This document shows positions 42,860-51,881 of a DNA stretch of 52,477 nucleotides, in pieces. Source of the stretch: Aquimarina acroporae (GTDB lineage Bacteria; Bacteroidota; Bacteroidia; Flavobacteriales; Flavobacteriaceae); assembly GCF_023195925.1 (NCBI RefSeq), contig NZ_JALPRE010000025.1, positions 1 to 52,477 on the forward strand, read 5' to 3'. The position numbers were made by a program, and so were the translations under genes. Under the pieces are notes generated by a model, which was given only the letters and a program-made list of their open reading frames with translations, was not told where the DNA came from and ran no database searches. Numbering within the stretch: the first letter of the stretch is position 1; each line of letters begins with the position of its first letter.

Positions 42860-43900
42860 TTACTTTACGAACTGAACTTTAGTGGCATCAACTTCATGTT
42901 GACTATCAAAAAATCCTTGCTCCATCATCCAATCGTCACTAAATACCTTGCTCATGTATCTTGAACCATGGTCAGGCAGAATTACAATTACATTACTATT
43001 TTCATCGAATTCTCCTTGCTCTGCAAGTTGCTTTATACCCTGTATTGCAGCACCACTAGTATACCCTAGAAACATACCTTCTTTTTTGGCTAGCTCTCGC
43101 GCTGTATGAGCACTGTCTTCATCATTCACTTTTTCGAATTTGTCGATAGCTTCAAAATCTGTAGCTGTAGGAATTAAATTCTTTCCTAATCCTTCTATCC
43201 TGTATGGATAAATCTCATTAGAATCAAACTCTTTTGTTTCATGGTATTTTTTAAGAACAGAACCATAGGCATCAATTCCTAATACCCTAACTTCTTGGTT
43301 TTGTTCTTTAAGATATCTTGCAGTACCCGAAATGGTCCCTCCTGTTCCACAACAAGCAACAAAATGGGTAAGGTTACCATTAGTCTGGTTCCATATTTCA
43401 GGCCCTGTAGAATTATAATGCGCATCAATGTTGAGCTCATTAAAATACTGGTTGATATATACAGATCCTTTTATTTCTTCATGTAACCTTTTCGCTACTT
43501 GATAATATGATCTAGGATCATCTGCACTTACATGGGCAGGACAAACATATACTTTTGCACCCATGTTTTTTAGCATTGCAATTTTGTCTTTAGAAGACTT
43601 TGAACTTACTGCCAAAATACAATCATATCCTTTAATAACACTTACCATGGCAAGGCTAAACCCTGTATTACCACTGGTAGTCTCTATGATAGTATCTCCT
43701 GGCTTTATAATTCCTTTCTTTTCAGCCTGTTCTATGATATATAATGCTATTCTGTCTTTGGTAGAATGTCCCGGGTTAAAAGACTCTATTTTGGCATAGT
43801 AGTTTCCCGGATAGCCTTCCATAATTTTGTTTAGTTTTACAAGTGGAGTGTTACCTATAAGTTCTAAAACATTATTGTAAGCCTGTATATTTTCTCTCAT
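42860..43900 (-). CDS. Cysteine-synthase-family PLP enzyme, probable cysteate synthase
   Basis: A 346-aa fold-type II PLP enzyme. It shows ELIGNTPLVKLNK (13-25), the PLP lysine Lys48 in NPGHSTKDR, the substrate loop ETTSGNTGFSLA and the phosphate loop CGTGGTISGTARYLK. The lysine motif differs from ordinary cysteine synthase (PxxSVKDR), as here it reads G-H-S-T-K-D-R. Cysteate synthases of this family join O-phosphoserine and sulfite. It lies upstream of the alpha-oxoamine synthase on the same strand, 268 bp apart with a terminator between, so the two are neighbours but probably separate transcripts. Plain cysteine or cystathionine synthase is the alternative. Confidence 0.82.
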   Translation of the reverse strand: MRENIQAYNNVLELIGNTPLVKLNKIMEGYPGNYYAKIESFNPGHSTKDRIALYIIEQAEKKGIIKPGDTIIETTSGNTGFSLAMVSVIKGYDCILAVSSKSSKDKIAMLKNMGAKVYVCPAHVSADDPRSYYQVAKRLHEEIKGSVYINQYFNELNIDAHYNSTGPEIWNQTNGNLTHFVACCGTGGTISGTARYLKEQNQEVRVLGIDAYGSVLKKYHETKEFDSNEIYPYRIEGLGKNLIPTATDFEAIDKFEKVNDEDSAHTARELAKKEGMFLGYTSGAAIQGIKQLAEQGEFDENSNVIVILPDHGSRYMSKVFSDDWMMEQGFFDSQHEVDATKVQFVK

Positions 43901-43989
43901 ATAGTTGCATTTAAACAGGTAATTAGATAAAAATAGGGGGATCTAATTACTGTTATAAAAACGGTACGAAGGTACATTAAATTTTTGAA

Positions 43990-46125
43990 TTAATCTTTTA
44001 TCCCTTCTAAATCTAATAAAAAAGCATACTCTTCTGCTACTTCCTTCAGCGCTTCAAATCTTCCTGAAGCACCACCATGACCCGCTTCCATATTTGTATG
44101 TAATAATAATACGTTGTTATCGGTTTTCAACTCTCTTAATTTAGCAACCCACTTTGCAGGTTCCCAATACTGAACTTGTGAATCATGTAATCCAGTTGTG
44201 ACCAACATATTAGGATACTCCTGTGCAATTACATTATCATAAGGAGAGTAAGATTTCATGTATAAATAGTACTTTTCAACATTTGGGTTTCCCCATTCAT
44301 CATATTCTCCTGTTGTTAACGGTATGCTATCATCTAACATCGTGGTAACTACATCTACAAAAGGAACTGCTGCTACAACTCCGTTATATAATTCTGGTGC
44401 CATATTAACTACAGCCCCCATAAGTAAACCACCAGCAGAACCTCCCATAGCATAAAGATGATCTTTTGAAGTATACCCCTGCTCTATTAAAAACTTAGAG
44501 CAATCGATAAAATCTGTAAACGTATTTTTCTTGTTAAACAATTTTCCATCTTCATACCATGAACGACCTAAGTACTCTCCTCCTCTGATATGAGCAATTG
44601 CATATATAAAACCACGATCCAACAAACTTAATCGTACCGTAGAAAAATATGGGTCTATCGTAGAACCATAAGAACCATATGCATATTGAAGCACCGGATT
44701 GGTACCATCCTTTTTTATTCCTTTTCGGTATACCATAGATATAGGAACTCTGGTACCATCTTTGGCAGTTGCCCATACTCTTTCAGAAACATAATTATTT
44801 TTATCAAACTTACCTCCCAATACTTCAACTTCCTTTTTAACCTCTTTTTCCTTAGTTTCCATATCAAAATCTATTACAGAATTGGGAGTAGTAAGAGAGT
44901 TATAAGAATATCTTAGCGTTTTGGTATCAAAATCAGGGTTTGTACTGGTATAGGCTGTATAGGTTTCATTATCGAAAGGAAGATAATAATCGGCTGTACC
45001 ATCCCATCTTTTCACATTGATAAGATTAAGCCCATTGTTTCTTTCACTAATCACATAATAATCCTTGAATATCTCAATATCTTCAAGAAGAACGTCATCT
45101 CTATGCCCAATTACTTCTTCCCAGTTTTCTTTTAAGGTATTCTCCTCAGAAACCTTCATTAATTTAAAATTCTTTGCTTCGTCGGCATTCGTAAGAACAT
45201 AAAAATGATCTTCGTAGTGTGCAATACTATATTCTAAACCACGAGTTCTAGGCTGAAAAACTTTAAATTCTCCCATTGGATCATCTGCTTTCAGAATTCT
45301 ATATTCTGATGTTAATGTGCTACCAGAACCAATAACTAAGTATTTTTTTGATTTCGTTTTATAGACGAATGTGTAAAACGTATCATCATCTTCACTATAA
45401 ACTTCTACATCATCTGAAGCAGGTGTTCCTAAAACATGTCTATAAATTTTATGGGATCTTAAGGTTTCATCATCTTTCTTGGTATAAAAAAGAGTTTTAC
45501 TATCTGCAGCCCAAGTACTCCCTCCTGTAGTTGTTTCGATAGTTTCTGGATAAATTTCTCCTGTTTCAAGATTTTTAATACGTATCGTATATTTACGACG
45601 ACTAACCGTATCTACACCAAATGCAGCAAGTTTGTTATCTGGACTAATGTTTAACCCTGCTAACCTAAAATAACTATGTCCTTCGGCTTCTACATTACAG
45701 TCAAAAAGAATTTCCTCTTCGGCCTCCATCGTTTCCTTTTTTCTTGAGTATATAGGATAATCTTTTCCTTTTTCGAATTTAGTAATATACCAATACCCAT
45801 TAAGCTTATAAGGAACTGAAGAGTCGTCTTCTTTGATTCTAGATTTCATTTCCTCAAAAAGATCTTTTTGAAAATCTTTGGTATGAGCTGTCATCTTATC
45901 ATTATAATCATTCTCTCTTTCTAAGTAATCTATAACTTCTGGGTTTTCTCTTTCTTTTAACCAGAAATAATTATCTACTCGAACATCGCCATGTTTTTCA
46001 AGATTTGTAGGTTTCTTATCTGCAATAGGGTACTGAACTTTAGTTTCCAATTCTGTAGTCGTATTATTTTTACATGAAGTTGCAAAAGTAATTGAAACTA
46101 AGCACAAAATGCGAAGAGTTTTCAT
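43990..46125 (-). CDS. S9 family prolyl oligopeptidase, oligopeptidase B-like lipoprotein
   Basis: A 711-aa serine peptidase. A lipoprotein signal ends in FATSC (Cys18). A seven-bladed propeller (about 90-430) precedes the alpha/beta-hydrolase domain with Ser563 in MGGSAGGLLMG, Asp648 in GLHDSQV and His683 in EAGHGG. The GGSAGGLL motif and the PFVDVVTTMLDDSIPLT acidic stretch are typical of oligopeptidase B, which cleaves short peptides after Lys or Arg. E. coli PtrB is cytoplasmic, while this one is exported and lipid-anchored. It would trim peptides in the periplasm or at the surface. Confidence 0.92.
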   Translation of the reverse strand: MKTLRILCLVSITFATSCKNNTTTELETKVQYPIADKKPTNLEKHGDVRVDNYFWLKERENPEVIDYLERENDYNDKMTAHTKDFQKDLFEEMKSRIKEDDSSVPYKLNGYWYITKFEKGKDYPIYSRKKETMEAEEEILFDCNVEAEGHSYFRLAGLNISPDNKLAAFGVDTVSRRKYTIRIKNLETGEIYPETIETTTGGSTWAADSKTLFYTKKDDETLRSHKIYRHVLGTPASDDVEVYSEDDDTFYTFVYKTKSKKYLVIGSGSTLTSEYRILKADDPMGEFKVFQPRTRGLEYSIAHYEDHFYVLTNADEAKNFKLMKVSEENTLKENWEEVIGHRDDVLLEDIEIFKDYYVISERNNGLNLINVKRWDGTADYYLPFDNETYTAYTSTNPDFDTKTLRYSYNSLTTPNSVIDFDMETKEKEVKKEVEVLGGKFDKNNYVSERVWATAKDGTRVPISMVYRKGIKKDGTNPVLQYAYGSYGSTIDPYFSTVRLSLLDRGFIYAIAHIRGGEYLGRSWYEDGKLFNKKNTFTDFIDCSKFLIEQGYTSKDHLYAMGGSAGGLLMGAVVNMAPELYNGVVAAVPFVDVVTTMLDDSIPLTTGEYDEWGNPNVEKYYLYMKSYSPYDNVIAQEYPNMLVTTGLHDSQVQYWEPAKWVAKLRELKTDNNVLLLHTNMEAGHGGASGRFEALKEVAEEYAFLLDLEGIKD

Positions 46126-46219
46126 CTATTTCTTTTTTTTGTTAATTGATTGATGTTAATGAATTATAAACACATAAAGACAGTAAAAAAACTAAGAACT
46201 CTTAATTTGTCAATATCTC

Positions 46220-46251
46220 TTGGTTTATTGTCTGCCAAAGTACTAATTTTG
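46220..46251 (+). promoter_or_regulatory. Promoter of the ybaB-thioredoxin pair
   Basis: TTG (46220-46222) and TAATTTTG (46244-46251) with 21 nt between match the Bacteroidota -33/-7 consensus. It lies 25 nt upstream of the ATG at 46277. Confidence 0.65.
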
Positions 46252-46276
46252 TTTAAATTTTTAAAAAAATTAAGAT

Positions 46277-46603
46277 ATGTTTGGAGATATGATGGGCATG
46301 ATGGGTAAGCTCAAAGAAACTCAGCAAAAAATTGAGGACACAAAAAAAAGACTTGATACGGTTTTAATAGATGAAAGTAGTTCTGATGAACTCCTTACAG
46401 TTACACTTACCGCAAATAGAGAAATTAAAAGTATTTCAATTGCAGATGAATTGCTGGAGGACAAAGAGCAACTAGAAGACTACCTAATTCTTAATCTAAA
46501 TAAAGCTATAGCCAAAGCTACACAAGTAAATGAAGCAGAATTAGCCGCAGTAGCAAAAGAAGGAATGCCTAATATTCCGGGACTTGGGAATTTTATGGAA
46601 TAG
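46277..46603 (+). CDS. ybaB: YbaB/EbfC family nucleoid-associated protein
   Basis: A 108-aa protein of the YbaB/EbfC family, which bind DNA as tweezer-shaped dimers. An N-terminal helix (MGKLKETQQKIEDTKKRLDTV) is followed by strands with LLTVTLTANREIKSISI and a C-terminal helix (LEDYLILNLNKAIAKA), ending in a Gly/Met-rich tail. In many bacteria it is linked to dnaX and recR; here it is followed after 32 bp by a thioredoxin-like gene under the same promoter. Confidence 0.93.
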   Translation: MFGDMMGMMGKLKETQQKIEDTKKRLDTVLIDESSSDELLTVTLTANREIKSISIADELLEDKEQLEDYLILNLNKAIAKATQVNEAELAAVAKEGMPNIPGLGNFME

Positions 46604-46635
46604 TTATTGAGCTATGATCTAATAAATAATGCTAT

Positions 46636-47085
46636 ATGAAATTTAGATTTCTCTTTTTTTTAGTATGTTTTTTAACGCTTGGGATATTTGCCCAAGATAA
46701 AGGTACATTCTGGGTGTATGATATGGATCAGGCTCAGGAAATTGCCGAAAATGAAGATAAAAACATTATGATCTACTTTACAGGAAGCGATTGGTGCAGA
46801 CCATGTATGATGTTACAAGAAGATCTCTTCAAGAATTATAAATTCGAGCAGTATAAAAAATCGCATGTCTTCCTATATGTTGATATTCCTAGAAACAAAG
46901 ATTTACTCTCTGATAAACAAAAAGTAGAAAATTATAAACTACTAGAGTCTTATAATAAAGGAAAAACATTTCCTTTAATCGTGGCAATCAATAAAAAAGG
47001 AAAAGTCTTAGATAAAATTTCTGGATACAGCTCTATGCGGGATCCTAGTTACTATTTTAGCTTTTTGAAAAAAAACACCAAATAA
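46636..47085 (+). CDS. Periplasmic thioredoxin-fold protein
   Basis: A 149-aa exported protein (signal peptide 1-20, ending IFAQ). The active site is YFTGSDWCRPCMMLQ with Cys54 and Cys57, preceded by the helix AQEIAENEDKNIMI. The cis-proline loop is KTFPLIVAI. This matches the DsbD-gamma/thioredoxin-7 group, which pass electrons to or from periplasmic disulfides. Partner unknown. It lies in tandem with ybaB and ends close to a bidirectional hairpin. Confidence 0.88.
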   Translation: MKFRFLFFLVCFLTLGIFAQDKGTFWVYDMDQAQEIAENEDKNIMIYFTGSDWCRPCMMLQEDLFKNYKFEQYKKSHVFLYVDIPRNKDLLSDKQKVENYKLLESYNKGKTFPLIVAINKKGKVLDKISGYSSMRDPSYYFSFLKKNTK

Positions 47086-47119
47086 AAAGTGCCGAATTCA
47101 AATCGAATCCGACACTTTT
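47085..47119. terminator. Hairpin terminator between convergent genes
   Basis: AAAAGTGCCGAATTC and GAATCCGACACTTTT pair with a mismatch or bulge, with A-run left and T-run right; it lies between the thioredoxin and OmpA genes. Confidence 0.7.
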
Positions 47120-47148
47120 CGTAGTAGTGTTAATGTATTCCAAAGGTT

Positions 47149-48252
47149 TTATTGAATCAACCTAAACTCTGTTCTTCTATTTGCAGCATGTTGTCTTTCT
47201 GTACAAGTAACTCCATCAGCACATCTATTTTTCAATCTGGTTTCTCCATACCCACTAGCAACTAATCGACTAGCGTTCACTCCTTTTGAAATTAAATAGT
47301 TAACCACAGATTGTGCTCTTCTATCTGATAAAGCTTTATTACTGGTTTTAGATCCTCTAGCATCCGTATGTGAAGCAATTTCCATTTTGGCTCCTGGATT
47401 ATTTGCAAGTACAGGCATTAATCTAGTATCAATTAAATTCTTGGCTTGGGTAGTAAGTGTAGCACTTCCTAAATTCCAGTTTATAGGCAAGGCCGAATAT
47501 TCTACTAATGAACATTCTACTTCTTTCCAAGTGGTTAATCCTCCTTTTTGTGTTAAAACTTCTTTGATAACTTCTTCAAAAGTAGCAGGAACCACGACCT
47601 CTTCACTATAAGCATCTTTTACCAAAACAGTTTTTGTAATAGTTCCATACTCTGCAGGTATTTCTTCTTCGATTACTCTTGCCGGCTCTACTAATACCCT
47701 TTTTGTATACGTTCCACTTTGCTCAGATATTGAGTTACTAGAAGTTGTTGCGTCGCTAGCCAACGTTTTGGTTGGTATAGTTGTGTATTCTGCAGGATAG
47801 CCTTTATAACACCAGTATCGACAATCATCTGGGTTACTAGAAGCACAATCTGGTGCAGGAGATCCTAATTCCCACTGTGCATACGCAGGTTTAATTTCTA
47901 CAGTTTCTGAACCATTACCCAATTTTGCAGGAATCACTTTTAGCGTTGAAGCTCCTTGCTTTTTCACAAACGTTACCGTTCTAGTTTCATATTTAGCAGG
48001 AACCACCCTTAGCTTTTTTGAAGCTTCCTTAACAACCACACGTTCTGTTACCGTTTCATAAGTTGCAGGGTAAGTTTTAAGTTTCTTATACTCTGGAGTA
48101 ATTTGAACCCTTACTGTTTGATTTTCATAAACATCTGGAGTAGTACAACGTACATAACATTTACCAGGCTCTGGGTTTTGAGGTAAGTCTTGCTGTGCAC
48201 TTACCTTTAGCGTTAAAAATATTAAAAATACCCCTAAAACGATTTTTTTCAT
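47149..48252 (-). CDS. OmpA family protein with N-terminal beta repeats
   Basis: A 367-aa envelope protein (signal peptide 1-19, ending VSAQ). The C-terminal OmpA domain (about 255-367) has IASHTDARGSKTSNKALSDRRAQSVVNYLISKGV and the ending NRRTEFRLIQ; it binds peptidoglycan. The N-terminal 230 residues lack a barrel and instead hold degenerate units of about 22 residues with the core V-P-A-x-Y-E-T-V-x-x-x-V-V-V-K-E-A, seen at least five times (for example YPATYETVTERVVVKEA, VPAKYETRTVTFVKK, IPAEYGTITKTVLVKDA). Four Cys in the middle could form disulfides. Probably links the wall to an outer-membrane structure. Confidence 0.9.
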   Translation of the reverse strand: MKKIVLGVFLIFLTLKVSAQQDLPQNPEPGKCYVRCTTPDVYENQTVRVQITPEYKKLKTYPATYETVTERVVVKEASKKLRVVPAKYETRTVTFVKKQGASTLKVIPAKLGNGSETVEIKPAYAQWELGSPAPDCASSNPDDCRYWCYKGYPAEYTTIPTKTLASDATTSSNSISEQSGTYTKRVLVEPARVIEEEIPAEYGTITKTVLVKDAYSEEVVVPATFEEVIKEVLTQKGGLTTWKEVECSLVEYSALPINWNLGSATLTTQAKNLIDTRLMPVLANNPGAKMEIASHTDARGSKTSNKALSDRRAQSVVNYLISKGVNASRLVASGYGETRLKNRCADGVTCTERQHAANRRTEFRLIQ

Positions 48253-48481
48253 AGTTGATGATTTATTATTGTTACTTATTAAAACTTATGATAAAATTAA
48301 CATCGCTTTAGGTATTTCTTTTGATATAGAAATGATTAAACTCTAACATATTCGATAAGCTGTATTTTTTTTCGACAAAATGTTTATTTAAACTAATGTT
48401 CTTACATTTTACATTTTTCTTTTTCCTTTTTATTATATAATTTTAGCAGAAGCTAAAAAATTAATTAAAAAAATAGAACAC

Positions 48482-48802
48482 ATGTTTGAACTCAAAAATA
48501 AGGAAGGGTCTAGCTATCATTTTACTTTAAAGGCAAAAAATGGACAAGTAATACTTTCTAGCGAAGTCTACAATAGTAAAGCTGCTGCAGAAAACGGAAT
48601 TTCTTCGGTTAAAAAGAATGCTTCAGAAGATGGAAGATATGAACGAAAGACTGCCAAAGATGGTAGATTCTTTTTTAATCTAAAAGCCGGTAACGGTCAA
48701 GTAATAGGAAGTAGTCAAATGTATTCTTCTGAATCAGGTATGGAAAACGGAATAAATTCTGTAAAAGAAAATGCTCCTGCGGCTGATACCAAGGAAGTAT
48801 AA
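48482..48802 (+). CDS. yegP: YegP family protein (tandem DUF1508)
   Basis: A 106-aa cytoplasmic protein made of two DUF1508 units, about 1-50 and 56-101. Each has the pattern F-x-L-K-A-x-N-G-Q-V-I-x-S-S-x-x-Y-x-S-x-x-x-x-E-N-G-I-x-S-V-K. This double unit is the normal YegP form. The biochemical role is not established. Single gene, ending in a strong hairpin. Confidence 0.92.
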   Translation: MFELKNKEGSSYHFTLKAKNGQVILSSEVYNSKAAAENGISSVKKNASEDGRYERKTAKDGRFFFNLKAGNGQVIGSSQMYSSESGMENGINSVKENAPAADTKEV

Positions 48803-48835
48803 TTTTTTAAGTGTTTTTTTATATAATAAATTACC

Positions 48836-48868
48836 AAAGCTGTTCAAATTTATTGAACAGCTTTTTTT
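48836..48868. terminator. Bidirectional hairpin terminator
   Basis: AAAGCTGTTCAA (48836-48847) pairs with TTGAACAGCTTT (48853-48864), 5-nt loop, then TTTT. The stop codon of the convergent aldolase gene sits in the loop and right arm. Confidence 0.9.
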
Positions 48869-49884
48869 AGTGCATATTTTGAAAGTAACTCTAAAAAACA
48901 AGAGTGTTTCTCTGCTGTATAGTCTAAATGCGTAACAAATCTTAACTTTCCTTGTCCCATACTATAAAAATAGACTCCTTGCTTTTCCATTTCTGAAATA
49001 AAATGGGTTTCATCTCCATCGATATTAAAAATTACTATGTTAGTATCTATAGGTTCCACTTTTGTTACAAAAGGAAGGGTTTGTAGCATCTCTCCTATTT
49101 CTGTGGCTCTCCTATGATCTTCGGTCAATCTGTTTATATGATGATCTAGTGCATAAATTCCGGCTGCCGCCATATACCCAATTTGTCTCATTCCGCCTCC
49201 TAATACCTTTCTAACACGTATTGCATTTTCCATAATCTTGGCGTCACCTAATAATACAGACCCCATAGGAGTCCCTAGTCCTTTGCTTAAACATACAGAT
49301 ATAGTGTCAAACATTTTTCCATATTCCAGTGCAGTCTCCTCTTTTGCCACTAACGCATTCCATAATCTAGCACCATCTAAATGATACCCTAAATTATGTG
49401 TTACACACACCTCCTTAATCTTCTTAATTTCTTCAAAATTATAACACGCTCCTCCTCCTTTATTGGTGGTGTTCTCTATGCATACTAAAGAAGTAAGTGG
49501 ACTATGATAGAAGTCGGGAGGATTAATTGAACTTTCAACTTGTGATGCAGTAATCATACCTCGATGTCCATTTATCAATTTACAGGAAACACCGCTATTA
49601 AACGAAACTCCTCCACCTTCATAGTTATATACGTGAGCATATTGATCTGCTATTAGCTGTTCTCCTGGTTGGGTATGAAGTTTAATGGCTGCTTGATTTG
49701 CCATACTCCCAGATGGAAAAAACAATGCTGCATCTTTTCCAAACATAGTAGCAACCTTTTCTTCTAACGCGTTTACCGTTGGATCCTCTTTATATACGTC
49801 ATCACCTACCTCGGCATTCATTATAGCTTCAAGCATTTCGGGGGTAGGTTTAGTAACGGTATCACTTCTAAGATCAATTTTCAT
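48850..49884 (-). CDS. ltaE: Low-specificity L-threonine aldolase
   Basis: A 344-aa PLP enzyme cleaving threonine or allo-threonine into glycine and acetaldehyde. It opens with IDLRSDTVTKPTPEM (3-17), typical for the family. Other blocks are GDDVYKEDPTVNALE (27-41), HLDGARLWNA (168-177, PLP-binding Asp170) and the PLP lysine Lys201 in LSKGLGTPMGSVL. Length is standard. It stands alone and is divergent from the TPR-AraC regulator. Confidence 0.94.
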   Translation of the reverse strand: MKIDLRSDTVTKPTPEMLEAIMNAEVGDDVYKEDPTVNALEEKVATMFGKDAALFFPSGSMANQAAIKLHTQPGEQLIADQYAHVYNYEGGGVSFNSGVSCKLINGHRGMITASQVESSINPPDFYHSPLTSLVCIENTTNKGGGACYNFEEIKKIKEVCVTHNLGYHLDGARLWNALVAKEETALEYGKMFDTISVCLSKGLGTPMGSVLLGDAKIMENAIRVRKVLGGGMRQIGYMAAAGIYALDHHINRLTEDHRRATEIGEMLQTLPFVTKVEPIDTNIVIFNIDGDETHFISEMEKQGVYFYSMGQGKLRFVTHLDYTAEKHSCFLELLSKYALKKAVQ

Positions 49885-49935
49885 AACTTATAATCTGTTT
49901 ATTATATTGCAACAAAATGCGCATAAAAATAATAT

Positions 49936-49943
49936 TACTTTTG
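49936..49943 (+). promoter_or_regulatory. -7 box (TACTTTTG) of the TPR-AraC regulator
   Basis: A perfect TAnnTTTG match 66 nt upstream of the ATG at 50010. The nearest TTG upstream (49907-49909) is 26 nt away, slightly too far. Confidence 0.5.
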
Positions 49944-50009
49944 TTATTAATCAGCAAAGTTGTAGATTAAAAGTCGTAGATTACATTATACCCCTTGAAA
50001 ATATAAATC

Positions 50010-51728
50010 ATGCATCAAGCATCCATATATAAACTTTACCTAATTACATTTCTTTTTCATTCATTCATTTATGCACAGAACGTAGAAAACTCTTTACTAC
50101 AAAAAGATTACTCCGAACTTTTATCTACATTTTTACAATATGAAGAAAGTAATCAACCAAAAGCAAAAAAAGCTATCTCTGCATATTTAAGAAAAGCAAA
50201 AGCAAATCATGATACAATTAAGATAGCCGAAGCATACTATCATTTATATAATGTAACCGATACAAAGTCAAAACTTCATTATACTGATAGTATAATTTAC
50301 ATTACAAAGAGTATACAAAACGATGATTTTCCTGCTAGAGCATATTTTCGAAAAGCACAATTCTTTCTATTTGAAAGAAGAAACATAAAAAAAACATTAT
50401 CAAATCTTAATCATGCATTGGTACTAGCAAAGAAAAACAACAATACAAAACTGTTGTACCGTATTGAGTATTATTTTGGTATTGTTAGAAGTGAGCATCT
50501 TGGAGAAAAAGAAAAAGCAATACGTATTTTCAAAAAATGTGAAGAATTTTATCGTAATAAAAAGGAATATAACTATACCTCAAGATATCTCTATACATTG
50601 CATGCTTTGGCAGATACTTATATTGGTTTAAAGAAGTATGATTCTACATCATATTATAATAGTTTAGGATATAAAACAGCATCACAAAGTTCTGATATAA
50701 CACAGTCGCAATTAAAAACGTATTTCACTCTATGCGAAGGAGTTAACCAATTTGAACAACAAAACTATGTCGCAACTATTGATAGTATCCATAGAGCTTT
50801 ACCAAAAATATTGGAAATCAATGATAAGTCAAACATCATAGATAGTTATTTTTATTTGGGGAAATCACATTACGCGCGTGGTGATCAAAAAAAGGCTGTT
50901 TTCTATTTCCAAAAAACCGATTCAATTCTTGAAACATTAAAATCTATACCGCAATATAAGCATGTAAAAACTTACGAGTACTTAAAAGATCATTATAAAG
51001 AAACGGGAGATTTAGAAAATCAGAATAAATATTTAGACAAGCTTAATTCCGTTTTAAGTAATTACTTAAATGATCAAATATTTATTAGTAAGAAAATTAA
51101 AGAAGACTATGACATTCCTCTCCTACTAGAAGAAAAAGAAGCCCTAATTAAAAAGTTAAATGATGACAACAATACTTATGAGTTGGGCCTTATAACGCTT
51201 GGAGGGTTATTGATAATGTCTGGTGGTCTTTTGTTTTATCAATATCAAAAAAAGCTAAAATACAGATCCAGATTTGAAGCATTAATTAAGGATCTTAATT
51301 CTACGGAAGATAAAATTAGTGCCAAAGAAGATAAACCTGCGATAAAAAATAAAGATCTAAAAGTACCTGAAAAACATGTTACTTACATTTTGGATAAACT
51401 AAATGAATTTGAAAAAGAGCACAAATATCTTGAAACGGGAATAAGTTCTCAATCCTTGGCAGATAGCATGGAAACCAATGTAAAATACCTATCCAGAGTT
51501 ATCAATTATTATAAAGATAAAACGTTCACAAGTTATCTTAATGAACTAAGGATAAATTTTGCGGTTAAAGAATTGCAAGAAAATATTAAACTCCGAAAAT
51601 TCACAATAAAGGCTATTGCCAATGAATTTGGTTATAGTACTGCCGAAACATTTTCTAATGCTTTTTACAAACAGGTAAAAATTAAACCTTCATATTTCAT
51701 AAAAGAGTTAGGCAAAGAAAATTCTTAG
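50010..51728 (+). CDS. TPR-membrane-AraC one-component regulator
   Basis: A 572-aa protein. Signal peptide (1 to about 22, ending IYAQ), then a periplasmic helical part with tetratricopeptide-like repeats (about 30-355), one membrane helix (about 390-411, LGLITLGGLLIMSGGLLFY) and a cytoplasmic AraC/XylS DNA-binding domain (about 455-570) containing SLADSMETNVKYLSRVINYY and FTIKAIANEFGYSTAETFSNAFYK. The layout lets a periplasmic signal act directly on transcription without a kinase. It lies 153 bp upstream of two RiPP precursor genes on the same strand and is the natural candidate to control them; that link is positional inference. Confidence 0.88.
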   Translation: MHQASIYKLYLITFLFHSFIYAQNVENSLLQKDYSELLSTFLQYEESNQPKAKKAISAYLRKAKANHDTIKIAEAYYHLYNVTDTKSKLHYTDSIIYITKSIQNDDFPARAYFRKAQFFLFERRNIKKTLSNLNHALVLAKKNNNTKLLYRIEYYFGIVRSEHLGEKEKAIRIFKKCEEFYRNKKEYNYTSRYLYTLHALADTYIGLKKYDSTSYYNSLGYKTASQSSDITQSQLKTYFTLCEGVNQFEQQNYVATIDSIHRALPKILEINDKSNIIDSYFYLGKSHYARGDQKKAVFYFQKTDSILETLKSIPQYKHVKTYEYLKDHYKETGDLENQNKYLDKLNSVLSNYLNDQIFISKKIKEDYDIPLLLEEKEALIKKLNDDNNTYELGLITLGGLLIMSGGLLFYQYQKKLKYRSRFEALIKDLNSTEDKISAKEDKPAIKNKDLKVPEKHVTYILDKLNEFEKEHKYLETGISSQSLADSMETNVKYLSRVINYYKDKTFTSYLNELRINFAVKELQENIKLRKFTIKAIANEFGYSTAETFSNAFYKQVKIKPSYFIKELGKENS

Positions 51729-51768
51729 AAACTATAGCTTTGATGAATAATACGCATTAATATATGTT

Positions 51769-51792
51769 ACTCGAAATTCGGGAATTTCGAGT
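51769..51792. repeat. Near-perfect palindrome between regulator and first precursor gene
   Basis: ACTCGAAATTC (51769-51779) and GAATTTCGAGT (51782-51792) are exact inverted copies with 2 nt between. Only three T follow, so it is a poor terminator. It lies about 42 bp upstream of the -7 box of the precursor gene and could be an operator. Confidence 0.65.
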
Positions 51793-51833
51793 TTCAAACA
51801 GCAAATACTTATAGGTAACACCCTGTTTTTCTA

Positions 51834-51841
51834 TACATTTG
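51834..51841 (+). promoter_or_regulatory. -7 box (TACATTTG) of the first precursor gene
   Basis: A perfect TAnnTTTG match 40 nt upstream of the ATG at 51882. No TTG at -33, as expected for a promoter that needs an activator. Confidence 0.6.
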
Positions 51842-51881
51842 TGTTCATTCTAAAATTATTACTAATCGTCAAAAACACACA

